DNA from: Deltaproteobacteria bacterium
Lineage (GTDB): Bacteria; Myxococcota; Myxococcia; Myxococcales; Anaeromyxobacteraceae
Reading direction: 5' to 3'
Length of the DNA: 64,000 nucleotides
Assembly: GCA_016214955.1 (NCBI GenBank)
Contig: JACRMN010000027.1
Span: forward strand, 1 to 64,000
In this document: piece after piece, positions 26,565 to 34,269 of the stretch
Layout: every line of letters begins with the position of its first letter
How positions within the stretch are numbered: position 1 is the stretch's first letter
Translations under genes and position numbers: made by a program
Notes under the pieces: generated by a model
Databases searched by the model: none
Told to the model about the DNA's origin: nothing
The model's input: only the letters and a program-made list of their open reading frames with translations

Positions 26565-27962
26565 ATGAGTCGGCCCCGCATCCTCGTCCTAGACGGCGAT
26601 CAAGCCGCGCGCTCGCGCCTGCGCGACGAGCTCATCGGCGCCGGGCTCGACGCCGCCGACGTGGCCAGCGCCGACGAGGCCCTGGCAGCGGTCCCCAGCT
26701 TCCGGCCCGACGGGCTGGTGGTGGGGGTGGGCAGCGGCGTCGCCGGCTTCCTGCACGCGCTGCGCTCGGGCGGCTCCCAGGCCCCGGTGGTGCTCGTGGC
26801 CGGCGCCGAGGAGCTGCCTGCCGCGGTGCAGGCGCTGCGGCTCGGCGCCGAGAGCTTCGTCCCGCGCCCCGCCAGCGGCCCGCACGTGGCGGTGGCGCTC
26901 GAGAAGGCGCTCGCCGGGCAGCGGCTCCGGCAGGAGGCGGCGCAGCTCCGGCAGCAGGCGCGCGGCCGCCAGGCCATCGTCGGCGGGACGCAGGAGATCC
27001 AGACCGTCCACGAGGTCATCCGCCGCGCCGGGCCCACCAAGGCCACGGTGCTCATCCAGGGCGAGACCGGCACCGGCCGGGAGCTGGCGGCCCAGGCCAT
27101 CCACGAGGCCTCGCCGCGGCGCGACGGCCCCTTCGTGCGGGTGAGCTGCGCCGGCCTCTCCGAGCCGCTGGTGGAGAGCCAGCTCTTCGGCCACGAGGCG
27201 GGCGTCATCCCCCACGCGCCCTGGCGTGCCGAGGGGGCGATCGCCGCTGCCGCGGGTGGCACGCTCTTCCTGCACGAGGTCTCGAGCCTGCCCGCGCAGG
27301 CCCAGGTGCGGCTGCTGCGCTTCCTGCAGCACGGCGAGTACGAGCGGCTGGGCGGCACCGACACCCAGCGGGCCGACGTCCGGGTGGTCGCCTCGACGAT
27401 GCGCGACCTGGCCGACGAGGTGCACCGCGGCCGCTTCCGCGACGACCTCTACTACAGGCTCTCGGTGGTCAGCCTGGCGCTGCCGCCGCTCCGCTCGCGC
27501 AAGGCCGACATCCCGGCGCTGGCCGAGCACTTCCTCTCGCGGGCCGTCCGGGCCCGCGGCGGCGAGCCTCGCGCCATCTCGCCCGGCGTGCTCTCCGCCC
27601 TCTACGCCTACGAGTGGCCCGGCAACGTCCGCGAGCTGGCCGCGGCGCTGGAGGCGGCGGTGGAGCGCAGCCCGGGGCGCGAGATCGGCACCCAGCACCT
27701 GCCGCCCGTCCTCCAGGGCGCCGGCCCGGACGACGCCGGCAGCGCCCTCATCCCCGGCGCCACCCTGGCCGAGATCGAGCGCGAGGCCATCCTGCGAACG
27801 CTGGAGGAGGTGGCCGGCTCGACCGCGCGGGCCGCGCATATCCTCGGGATCAGCGTGCGAAAGATCCAGTACAAGCTGAAGGAGTACCGGGGCGGTCACC
27901 TCGGCCGCCGCCGCCGGCCAGGAGACCCGCAGGGGCTCCCTCGCGCCATCGGCAGCCAGTAG
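26565..27962 (+). CDS. Degenerate NtrC-family sigma-54 activator-like protein
   Basis: 465 residues in NtrC order: receiver (~1-115), AAA+ domain (~135-385) and Fis-type helix-turn-helix (~400-445). Key residues are changed throughout. The phospho-acceptor Asp is Gly54 (PDGLVVG) and the receiver Lys is Arg101. Walker A reads GETGTGRE with Arg172 for Lys. The GAFTGA sigma-54 contact loop is GVIPHA (213-218). Walker B reads TLFLHE with His237 for Asp. Sensor I Asn is Met. The DNA-binding helices (GSTARAAHILGISVRKIQYKL) and the WPGNVREL sensor II are intact. It is unlikely to hydrolyse ATP or open sigma-54 promoters; a DNA-binding repressor or anti-activator is more plausible. The frame is unbroken over 1.4 kb, so it is not a pseudogene. 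Confidence 0.88.
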   Translation: MSRPRILVLDGDQAARSRLRDELIGAGLDAADVASADEALAAVPSFRPDGLVVGVGSGVAGFLHALRSGGSQAPVVLVAGAEELPAAVQALRLGAESFVPRPASGPHVAVALEKALAGQRLRQEAAQLRQQARGRQAIVGGTQEIQTVHEVIRRAGPTKATVLIQGETGTGRELAAQAIHEASPRRDGPFVRVSCAGLSEPLVESQLFGHEAGVIPHAPWRAEGAIAAAAGGTLFLHEVSSLPAQAQVRLLRFLQHGEYERLGGTDTQRADVRVVASTMRDLADEVHRGRFRDDLYYRLSVVSLALPPLRSRKADIPALAEHFLSRAVRARGGEPRAISPGVLSALYAYEWPGNVRELAAALEAAVERSPGREIGTQHLPPVLQGAGPDDAGSALIPGATLAEIEREAILRTLEEVAGSTARAAHILGISVRKIQYKLKEYRGGHLGRRRRPGDPQGLPRAIGSQ

Positions 27963-28270
27963 CGACGCTGCGCCAACCTTGCGCCGGTGCTTCGCACGGG
28001 GCGGAAACCTTGCGCACGCTCCGCGCCCGGCCCCTGTTCGGCGCACCCCGGATGGCGGCGGGCCCGGCGCGCGCCCTGCGCGCATCCGCCACCCGCCCCG
28101 GCCCGGATTTGGCGAGGGAAAGCCGCAACCTTGCGTCACCACGGCCTTCTCGTGGCAACCGCAGGGCATTTCCGGAAGCTCGGTCCCGGCCGGCTGTGGA
28201 CCGCGGGATGCACGGGTGCCCGGGGCCCGGGCACGCGAGGGGTAGGCGTGTGGCCCGCTGGAGGTCCGAC
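27963..28270 (+). promoter_or_regulatory. 308-bp regulatory region before the tetrahaem operon with three AACCTTGCG repeats
   Basis: Three exact copies of AACCTTGCG occur on the plus strand at 27975-27983, 28006-28014 and 28127-28135, each preceded by a GC-rich GC-N2/3 context. A weak -24/-12 element (TGGACCG-CGGG-ATGCA, 28197-28212) would start transcription near 28223, 48 bases before the ATG. The repeats then sit about 90 to 250 bases upstream of the start, where enhancer sites normally lie. No open reading frame here is convincing. Confidence 0.5.
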
Positions 28271-28849
28271 ATGAGGATGAGCCTCGCCACGTCCCTGGCT
28301 GCGCTGGCGCTGGCCCTGCCGGCCTGGGGCTCGCCTCCGCCGCCTGCCAAGGCGCCGGAGGCGCGGAAGCCGTCCCGGAGCGCCGCCTTCGACACCCCGG
28401 CCCCGCCCTTCGAGCTGGGTCTGTTCCCGTGCATGGGCTGCCACGCCGAGCCCGGGAACCCCCAGAAGCGCGAGCTCGGCTTCCACGACGAGGTGCAGCC
28501 GCTCCAGCACGGTGAGGGGCGCTGGTGCCTCGACTGCCACGACCTCAAGAACCGCGACGTGCTCCACCTCACCAGCGGCGAGCCGGTGCCCTACGCCGAG
28601 TCCTACCGGCTCTGCGGCCAGTGCCACGGCGACAAGCTGCGCGACTGGAAGGTGGGGGTCCACGGAAAGCGCATCGGCAACTGGGACGGCAAGAAGACCT
28701 ACTTCCTCTGCGTCCACTGCCACAACCCGCACTCGCCGCGATTCAAGGGCGTGGACGTGCTGACCGTCGACGGCCAGCTCCTGCAGAAGCCCACCGCCAC
28801 CCCCACCCGGCCCGAGCCGCGGCCGCGGCGCCCCGAGGAGGCCCGATGA
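28271..28849 (+). CDS. Tetrahaem c-type cytochrome of a quinone-linked redox module
   Basis: 192 residues: an N-terminal signal peptide (MRMSLATSLAALALALPAWG) and four CXXCH sites at residues 54-58, 86-90, 115-119 and 147-151, followed by a Pro/Arg-rich tail. It is periplasmic. It overlaps the next gene by ATGA and forms a three-gene module with a twin-arginine ferredoxin and an NrfD protein, resembling DsrJ-DsrO-DsrP (DsrJ itself has three haems) and related complexes that exchange electrons between the quinone pool and periplasmic cytochromes. The substrate is unknown. Confidence 0.88.
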   Translation: MRMSLATSLAALALALPAWGSPPPPAKAPEARKPSRSAAFDTPAPPFELGLFPCMGCHAEPGNPQKRELGFHDEVQPLQHGEGRWCLDCHDLKNRDVLHLTSGEPVPYAESYRLCGQCHGDKLRDWKVGVHGKRIGNWDGKKTYFLCVHCHNPHSPRFKGVDVLTVDGQLLQKPTATPTRPEPRPRRPEEAR

Positions 28850-29781
28850 GCCCCCGCCGCCCCCCGCCGCTGCCCGTGGTCCAGGACGCCGAGTCCGCCG
28901 AGGCCGCCCCGCTCTCCCGCCGCTCCTTCCTCCAGGTGGCCGGCGGCGCCGTGGCCGCCGCGGGCCTCTCGGCCTGCGAGATCGAGGGGACGCTGCGCCG
29001 TCACTTCAAGGAGCTCGGGAAGCCGGAGCTGGCCAAGATCCTGGAGAGCGCCAGGCGCGAGCACGAGAAGCGCTTCGGCGCCAAGGACTGGAAGGTGGGC
29101 GCCGAGGCGGCCCGGCCCGGCGTCGAGCTCGGGTACGGCCTCGACCTGTCGCGATGCATCGGCTGCCGCCGCTGCGTCTATGCCTGCGTGAAGGAGAACA
29201 ACCAGTCCCGCGATCCGCAGGTGCAGTGGATCAAGGTGCTGGAGATGGACAAGGCGCGGGGCGTGGACATCATGGAGGCCGACCCCTACTACGAGGCCGA
29301 CGAGGTGCCCCGCCCCGGCAAGTTCTACATGCCGGTGCAGTGCCACCAGTGCCGCAATCCACCGTGCGTGAAGGTGTGCCCGGTGCAGGCCACCTGGACG
29401 GAGCCCGACGGCATCACCGTGGTGGACTACGACTGGTGCCTGGGCTGCCGCTGCTGCATGTCGGCCTGCCCCTACGGTGCGCGCCGCTTCAACTGGGCGG
29501 CGCCGGGCATCAAGGCCGAGGAGGTCAACCCCGACATCCACCTGCTGGGCAACCGGGTGCGCCCCAAGGGCGTTGTGGAGAAGTGCACCTTCTGCATCCA
29601 GCGCGCCCGCGCTGGCCGCTACACCGCCTGCGTCGAGGTCTGCCCGGTGGGCGCCCGCAAGTTCGGCAACCTCCTCGATCCCGAATCGGAGATCCGCTAC
29701 GTGATGGAGAACAAGCGGGTGTTCGTGTTCAAGGAGGAGCTCGCCACCCATCCGCGCTTCTACTACTTCTATGCGACCTGA
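28846..29781 (+). CDS. Twin-arginine exported ferredoxin-type iron-sulfur protein (DsrO/NrfC-like)
   Basis: 311 residues. Twin-arginine signal SRRSFLQVAGGAVAAAG near residue 24. Sixteen cysteines in four groups fit four [4Fe-4S] clusters: CIGCRRCVYAC, CHQCRNPPCVKVCP, CLGCRCCMSACP and CTFCIQ...CVEVCP. It should relay electrons between the NrfD membrane subunit and the tetrahaem cytochrome. It is coupled to the preceding gene by ATGA and followed by nrfD after 16 bases. Confidence 0.9.
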   Translation: MSPRRPPPLPVVQDAESAEAAPLSRRSFLQVAGGAVAAAGLSACEIEGTLRRHFKELGKPELAKILESARREHEKRFGAKDWKVGAEAARPGVELGYGLDLSRCIGCRRCVYACVKENNQSRDPQVQWIKVLEMDKARGVDIMEADPYYEADEVPRPGKFYMPVQCHQCRNPPCVKVCPVQATWTEPDGITVVDYDWCLGCRCCMSACPYGARRFNWAAPGIKAEEVNPDIHLLGNRVRPKGVVEKCTFCIQRARAGRYTACVEVCPVGARKFGNLLDPESEIRYVMENKRVFVFKEELATHPRFYYFYAT

Positions 29782-29797
29782 GAGCCAGGGGACCCCG

Positions 29798-31054
29798 ATG
29801 CGCATCAACCGGATTGCCCTCTTCCTCAAGGGCTGCGCCCGGCTCGTCACCAGCGGCGGCCGCTGGTACTGGGCGTGGATGGCCCTGCTGGGGCTGATGA
29901 TCCTGGTGGGCGCCGCCGGCTACGCCCGCCAGTTCGGGCGCGGCCTCATCGCCACCAACATGCGGGACCAGGTCTCTTGGGCCTTCTACATCGGCAACTT
30001 CACCTTCCTGGTGGGCGTGGCGGCGGCGGCGGTGCTCCTGGTGGTGCCGGCCTACGTCTACGCCTGGAAGCCCATCAAGGAGGTGGTGGTGCTGGGCGAG
30101 ATGCTGGCGGTCTCGGCCCTGGTGATGTGCCTGCTCTTCGTGCTGGTGGACACCGGCAGCCCGCAGAACATGTGGCACATGCTCCCCTTCGTGGGCACGC
30201 CCAACTTCCCGCGCTCGATGCTGGTGTGGGACGCGCTGGTGCTCAACGGCTACCTGCTCATCAACGGCACGGTGGTGATCCACATCCTCTACCGGCTCTT
30301 CAACGGGAAGGAGTACGACAAGCGCATCGTGGTGCCGCTGGTGCTCCTCTCCATCCCCTGGGCGGTGGGGATCCACACCGTCACCGCCTACCTCTACGCC
30401 GGTACCCCGGCGCGCCCGTTCTGGAACGCCTCCATCCTGGCGCCCCGCTTCCTGGCCAGCGCCTTCTGCTCCGGCCCGGCCATCCTGCTGGTGCTCTTCC
30501 AGGTGCTGCGCAAGACCACCAAGTTCCCCATCAGCGACGAGGCCATCTCCAAGATCGCGGAGATCATGTCGTACGCGATGTTCGTGAACCTGTTCCTCCT
30601 GGCCGCCGAGGTCTTCAAGGAGTTCTACTCGGCCACCGAGCACATCGTCTTCACCCGCTACCTGTTCTTCGGGCTGCACGGCCACCGGGCGCTCGTGCCC
30701 TACGCCTGGGCGGCGGTGATCTGCAGCGTGGTGGCCTTCCTGCTGTTCGTCATCCCCCGCACCCGCAAGAACGTCTACACCCTCAACCTCGGATGCCTGC
30801 TCATCTTCTCCGGCGTCTACATCGAGAAGGGCATCGGGCTCGTCATCCCGGGCATGACCCCCGACACCCTGGGCGAGATCTACGAGTACACGCCCACCGT
30901 GAACGAGTGGATGGTGGCGGCCGGCGTGTTCGGCATCGGCTTCCTGGTCTACACCGTGCTGGTGAAGATCGCGGTGCCCATCCTCGACGGCCGTTTCCAG
31001 GTGGGCATGGACAAGCCGCTCGAGGTGGCGCCCGAGGGCCGGCCGGCGCACTAG
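29798..31054 (+). CDS. NrfD/DsrP-type quinone-interacting membrane subunit
   Basis: About 418 residues with around ten membrane helices in the NrfD/PsrC family, closest in pattern to DsrP/HybB. Visible segments include SWAFYIGNFTFLVGVAAAAVLLV, PWAVGIHTVTAYLYAG, FLASAFCSGPAILLVLF and FSGVYIEKGIGLVIPG. It should oxidise or reduce menaquinone and pass electrons to the iron-sulfur partner. I start at ATG 29798, with AGGGGA seven bases upstream; ATG 29771, inside the previous gene, is an alternative. Confidence 0.9.
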   Translation: MRINRIALFLKGCARLVTSGGRWYWAWMALLGLMILVGAAGYARQFGRGLIATNMRDQVSWAFYIGNFTFLVGVAAAAVLLVVPAYVYAWKPIKEVVVLGEMLAVSALVMCLLFVLVDTGSPQNMWHMLPFVGTPNFPRSMLVWDALVLNGYLLINGTVVIHILYRLFNGKEYDKRIVVPLVLLSIPWAVGIHTVTAYLYAGTPARPFWNASILAPRFLASAFCSGPAILLVLFQVLRKTTKFPISDEAISKIAEIMSYAMFVNLFLLAAEVFKEFYSATEHIVFTRYLFFGLHGHRALVPYAWAAVICSVVAFLLFVIPRTRKNVYTLNLGCLLIFSGVYIEKGIGLVIPGMTPDTLGEIYEYTPTVNEWMVAAGVFGIGFLVYTVLVKIAVPILDGRFQVGMDKPLEVAPEGRPAH

Positions 31055-31391
31055 CGCGCGGGCCCCGCCTTCGCCGCCCGGTACGCCGCTCCGCCGGGCA
31101 AACCTGCCGCCGCCGCTGGTCCTCGGGCGGGCGCTGCCTGAGAGCCGCGCGAACGCTCTCGGCCCGGGGCGTCTCGCAAACGTCGGGGCGCGGATGACGG
31201 GCAACCGCTCGCCGTTGCCGCGCCCACGACGGCTTGCTCGACGCGGACGGGCTCGCGAGCCGCGCGGACGGCTGGTGCTCCCTTGCGCCCTGCGGATGCG
31301 GCTGCGGCCGGTGTGCCGGCTGCGCGGCTGTGTGGCTGCGCGGCCGCTCGGCAGACGGCTCGCCGGCGGACGGGGGGCCGGGCGTGCGCGG
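31055..31391. other. 337-bp convergent intergenic region
   Basis: Lies between the stops of the convergent NrfD and small cytochrome genes. It is very GC-rich with short CGG/GCTG-type iterations around 31290-31370 and a perfect 12-bp palindrome GGCTCGCGAGCC at 31250-31261. I see no open reading frame with coding character and no clear terminator. Confidence 0.5.
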
Positions 31392-31685
31392 CTACCGCTT
31401 CAGCGTCCGCAGGTGCTCCACCGCCGCCTTGATCTCGGCGTCGGCGAGCCTGCCGCGGAAGCCGGCCATCTTCCGGTCGGGCGTGCCCCTGGCCACGGCG
31501 TCGAAGAGCTCCTGGTCGCCCTTGCCCTGCACCTCCGGCGAGGCCAGGTCCTTGAGCTTCCGCGGCCCGCCGCCGCCGTCCGCGCCGTGGCAGCCGGCGC
31601 ACCTGCGGCGGTAGATCTCGGCGCCGTCGGCGGCGCGGGAGGGGGTGGGGGCGAGGAGGGCGAGGAGGAGGAGGGCGCGGACCAT
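31392..31685 (-). CDS. Small periplasmic monohaem cytochrome c
   Basis: 97 residues: signal peptide to about residue 18 (LLLLALLAPTPSRA), one CAGCH site at 29-33, and a Met in RKMAGF (~residue 73) as likely sixth ligand. A short class I cytochrome c of the kind that shuttles electrons in the periplasm. It lies directly downstream of the cytochrome maturation genes ccsA/resB on the same strand, 121 bases away. Confidence 0.88.
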   Translation of the reverse strand: MVRALLLLALLAPTPSRAADGAEIYRRRCAGCHGADGGGGPRKLKDLASPEVQGKGDQELFDAVARGTPDRKMAGFRGRLADAEIKAAVEHLRTLKR

Positions 31686-31806
31686 CCGCGGAGCGTAGCC
31701 CGCCGCGGGCCTCGGCGCGAAGCCCCGGGCCCCGAATGCCGACGCGCCGGGCCGCCCCTCCCACTGGTGAGGGGCGAGCCGGCGCGCGGTGTCCCGGAGC
31801 GGTCGG

Positions 31807-32664
31807 CTACTGTCCGGTGTAGACGTGGTTCGAGGCCTCGGCGGTGGGCAGCATCGACATGCCCAGGTAGGTGAACATCACCACCGCGAAGCCGGCGATC
31901 ACCAGCCAGGCGCCCTTCTCGCCGCGCCAGCCCTTCACCTTGCGCAGGTGCAGGTAGGCGCCGTAGACGAGCCAGGTGACCAGCGACCAGTTCTCCTTCG
32001 GATCCCAGACCCAGAAGTCGCCCCAGGCGCTCTTGGCCCAGACCGAGCCGGCCAGCAGGCCCAGGGTCAGCATCACGAACGAGAACTTGATGGCGTCGTA
32101 GGTGATCTTCTCGAGGTCGAGCGCCTCGCCGGAGAGGATGGACCCGGCCTTGACGCTGAGGAGCCGGTTCACGAAGGGAACGCGGGTGGAGAGGATCTGC
32201 ACCAGGGCCACGCCGGTGGCGAAGGCGGCGGCGCCGTAGCCCACGAAGTAGACCACCACGTGGGGCACGAACCAGCCCGACTGGAGCGCCGGCGGCAGCT
32301 TGACGATCTCGGCGTCCCACTTGGTGACGGCGTAGGCCAGGCCGCCGAAGGAGCCCAGGGCGCAGATGGCCCCGAACACCCGCGTCCGGTAGAGCCACTC
32401 CATCGCCAGGTAGACGACGCCCATGGTGAAGGAGAAGAAGACCAGCGACTCGAAGAGCGACTTGAAGGGCGCGCGGTCGGCCTCGATCCAGCGGGCGGCG
32501 ATGAGCGAGGCGTTGAGGGCGATGGCCGCCACCATGATGCCGGTGGCGATGCGGCCGACGATGGCCCGGGTGGAGCGCCAGGCGGCGGCGTAGAGCCCCA
32601 TGGCCGCGGCGTAGGCGGCGCTGGTGGCCACGAACCAGGGGTGCTCGGCGAGGATGTAGAACAT
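31807..32664 (-). CDS. ccsA: Cytochrome c biogenesis protein CcsA (System II haem handling)
   Basis: 285 residues with about eight membrane helices. The tryptophan-rich WWD motif reads AKSAWGDFWVWDPKENWSLVTW, flanked by conserved His residues (PHVVVYFVGY and the C-terminal region), which position haem for attachment to apocytochromes. With ResB it forms the System II synthase. It starts 12 bases after resB, so the two share an operon. Confidence 0.93.
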   Translation of the reverse strand: MFYILAEHPWFVATSAAYAAAMGLYAAAWRSTRAIVGRIATGIMVAAIALNASLIAARWIEADRAPFKSLFESLVFFSFTMGVVYLAMEWLYRTRVFGAICALGSFGGLAYAVTKWDAEIVKLPPALQSGWFVPHVVVYFVGYGAAAFATGVALVQILSTRVPFVNRLLSVKAGSILSGEALDLEKITYDAIKFSFVMLTLGLLAGSVWAKSAWGDFWVWDPKENWSLVTWLVYGAYLHLRKVKGWRGEKGAWLVIAGFAVVMFTYLGMSMLPTAEASNHVYTGQ

Positions 32665-32676
32665 GGTCCGCTCTCC

Positions 32677-34017
32677 TTAGGCCTTCACCGCGACGGGGGC
32701 CTTGCGCTTCTTGAACCGGTCCTCGAGGTAGAACATGTAGAAGACCCCGAGGCAGATGAGGCCGAAGCCCAGGAAGACCCAGTTGACGCCCGGGTCGCGC
32801 ACCGCCTCCAGGCCGGAGTAGCTCGGGTCCTTGGGGTCGTAGTTCACCTGGTAGAAGGTCCAGCCGTTGTAGGTGAACGGATCGTTGACGCTGACGAGCG
32901 CCTTGCGGGTATCGGTGCCGGTGCCGGCGGTGACGTGCGACTGGAAGGCCTTCACCTCGTCCTCGCGCCGCTCGAACACCAGCGCGCCCTGGCGGGTGCG
33001 GACGTGGTCGTGGCGGGCGGCGAGCATGAGCCCGGTCTCGCGGGGGTCGCCGTCCACCGTGACCTCCAGCACCGCGGCCGGGTTCTTCATCTGGTCGCTC
33101 AGGCTGGCGTACTCCAGCCGCGGGGTCTCGCCCGGCCCGGCCGCCACCGGGCGGGTGGTGAACTCGGGGAAGAGCTTCTTGATCTTGAAGGAGTCGCCGC
33201 CGGGGAGCAGGTGCTTCACGCCCACCTCGGGGTCGAAGCTGGCCTTGAGCCGCGCCTGGCTGCCGGTGAGGTCGTAGTAGGCCACCCGGTACTCGGGCGT
33301 GTAGCGGACCAGGTCGAACCGGTCGAGCTTGAGGTCGAAGCCCAGCGCCGCGGCCTCGCCGGTGGGGAGGCCGTTCTTGGTGACCATCACCTGGCGGGCC
33401 ACCTCGCCGCCGGCGTGCAGGTCCACCCGGCCGCGCACCGAGAAGACGGCCGAGGCGCCGGCGCCGAGCAGCGAGGTCAGCAGGCCGGCGTGGCAGGTCC
33501 AGTAGCCGACGTTCTTGAGCCGCACCGGCCAGCGGACGATGGCCGAGTTGGCCACCGAGGCGAAGAACAGGGCCACGAAGCCGGCGAACCAGAGGCTGTG
33601 GAAGATGTCGTCGAGGCGCAGGGCCACGATGAGCGAGCCCACCAGGCCGTAGCGCTGCTCGTACCAGGCCATGGGCTTGTTCTGGAGGATGAGCGTGCCC
33701 CCCACCGCCGCCAGCGACAGGGCGAAGAGCAGCACCGCGATGAAGCGGAAGCTCACCAGCGTGTCGCGCCACTTCCCCGGCATCACCTGGGAGAGGCCGA
33801 AGAGGAATGCGCCGGCGAGGACGCTCCCCAGCACCAGGGCCCAGGGGCCGGGCGCGATGAAGATCTGCAGGGCACCGCCCAGGCCCAGCGCACCGAACAC
33901 CAGCCAGGTGGCCTGGCGGGACTCCCGCTCGGCGGTGGACAGGGCAGGCGATGCGGCGGCGGGCGCGTCACCGCCCTTGGGCGCAGCGACGGCGGCTGAA
34001 GACGAGGAAGGGCTCAC
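32677..34017 (-). CDS. resB: Cytochrome c biogenesis protein ResB
   Basis: 446 residues. Four membrane helices: two near residues 35-80, one after LRLDDIFHSLWFAGF, and one at the C-terminus (WVFLGFGLICLGVFYMFYL). Between the third and fourth is a large periplasmic ResB domain with FTYNGWTFYQVNYDP, a family signature. It works with CcsA to ligate haem to CXXCH sites; the window encodes at least eight c-type cytochrome or cytochrome-domain proteins that would need it. Start: GTG 34017 with GGAGG seven bases upstream. A TTG at 34041 is in frame but has no ribosome site. Confidence 0.92.
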   Translation of the reverse strand: MSPSSSSAAVAAPKGGDAPAAASPALSTAERESRQATWLVFGALGLGGALQIFIAPGPWALVLGSVLAGAFLFGLSQVMPGKWRDTLVSFRFIAVLLFALSLAAVGGTLILQNKPMAWYEQRYGLVGSLIVALRLDDIFHSLWFAGFVALFFASVANSAIVRWPVRLKNVGYWTCHAGLLTSLLGAGASAVFSVRGRVDLHAGGEVARQVMVTKNGLPTGEAAALGFDLKLDRFDLVRYTPEYRVAYYDLTGSQARLKASFDPEVGVKHLLPGGDSFKIKKLFPEFTTRPVAAGPGETPRLEYASLSDQMKNPAAVLEVTVDGDPRETGLMLAARHDHVRTRQGALVFERREDEVKAFQSHVTAGTGTDTRKALVSVNDPFTYNGWTFYQVNYDPKDPSYSGLEAVRDPGVNWVFLGFGLICLGVFYMFYLEDRFKKRKAPVAVKA

Positions 34018-34055
34018 GGAACGACCTCCAGGCTGCGGCAATGCTGGCCGCGTTG

Positions 34056-34071
34056 AGCAAGGGTCGTGCCT
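34056..34071 (-). promoter_or_regulatory. Sigma-54 promoter for resB-ccsA
   Basis: Minus strand AGGCACG-ACCC-TTGCT differs from TGGCACG-N4-TTGCW only at the first base, with GG and GC ten bases apart. The predicted start is near 34046, about 29 bases before the resB GTG. One of the best -24/-12 matches in the window. Confidence 0.75.
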
Positions 34072-34101
34072 CCGGAGGGTGTGCGGAACCGCCCGTGATC
34101 C

Positions 34102-34206
34102 AAAGCAATCCGGCGAGACCCCCGCGATCGGGGCTCAGCCCTGCAGCGCAGGAATGGCCCAGGCCCTCCGGGACAGCGCAAAGCTTTCGCGGGGTTGGAT
34201 TGCTTT
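34102..34206. promoter_or_regulatory. AAAGC-type repeat array upstream of resB (possible enhancer sites)
   Basis: AAAGCAATCC at 34102-34111 and its exact reverse complement GGATTGCTTT at 34197-34206 flank a palindrome AAAGCTTT at 34180-34187. Relative to the predicted resB start (about 34046) they lie at roughly -56, -134 and -151. That distance is typical for binding sites of sigma-54 activators. Confidence 0.5.
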
Positions 34207-34269
34207 CCTGACAGCGATCATTCGGCCCAGCGAAGCGATCGGCCGGCCCCGAGCTGCGGCCCGCGGGCG

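Noticed and set aside
27999-28014. GGGCGGA-AACC-TTGCG as a sigma-54 promoter for the tetrahaem operon
   Set aside because: GG-N10-GC spacing is right, but the -24 box is poor and it coincides with one of three AACCTTGCG repeats, so a protein-binding site explains it better.
26333-28270. Open frame leading into the tetrahaem cytochrome that would add about 646 residues
   Set aside because: It runs out of frame through the NtrC-like gene and is Arg/Pro/Ala-rich. The cytochrome has a proper signal peptide at ATG 28271.
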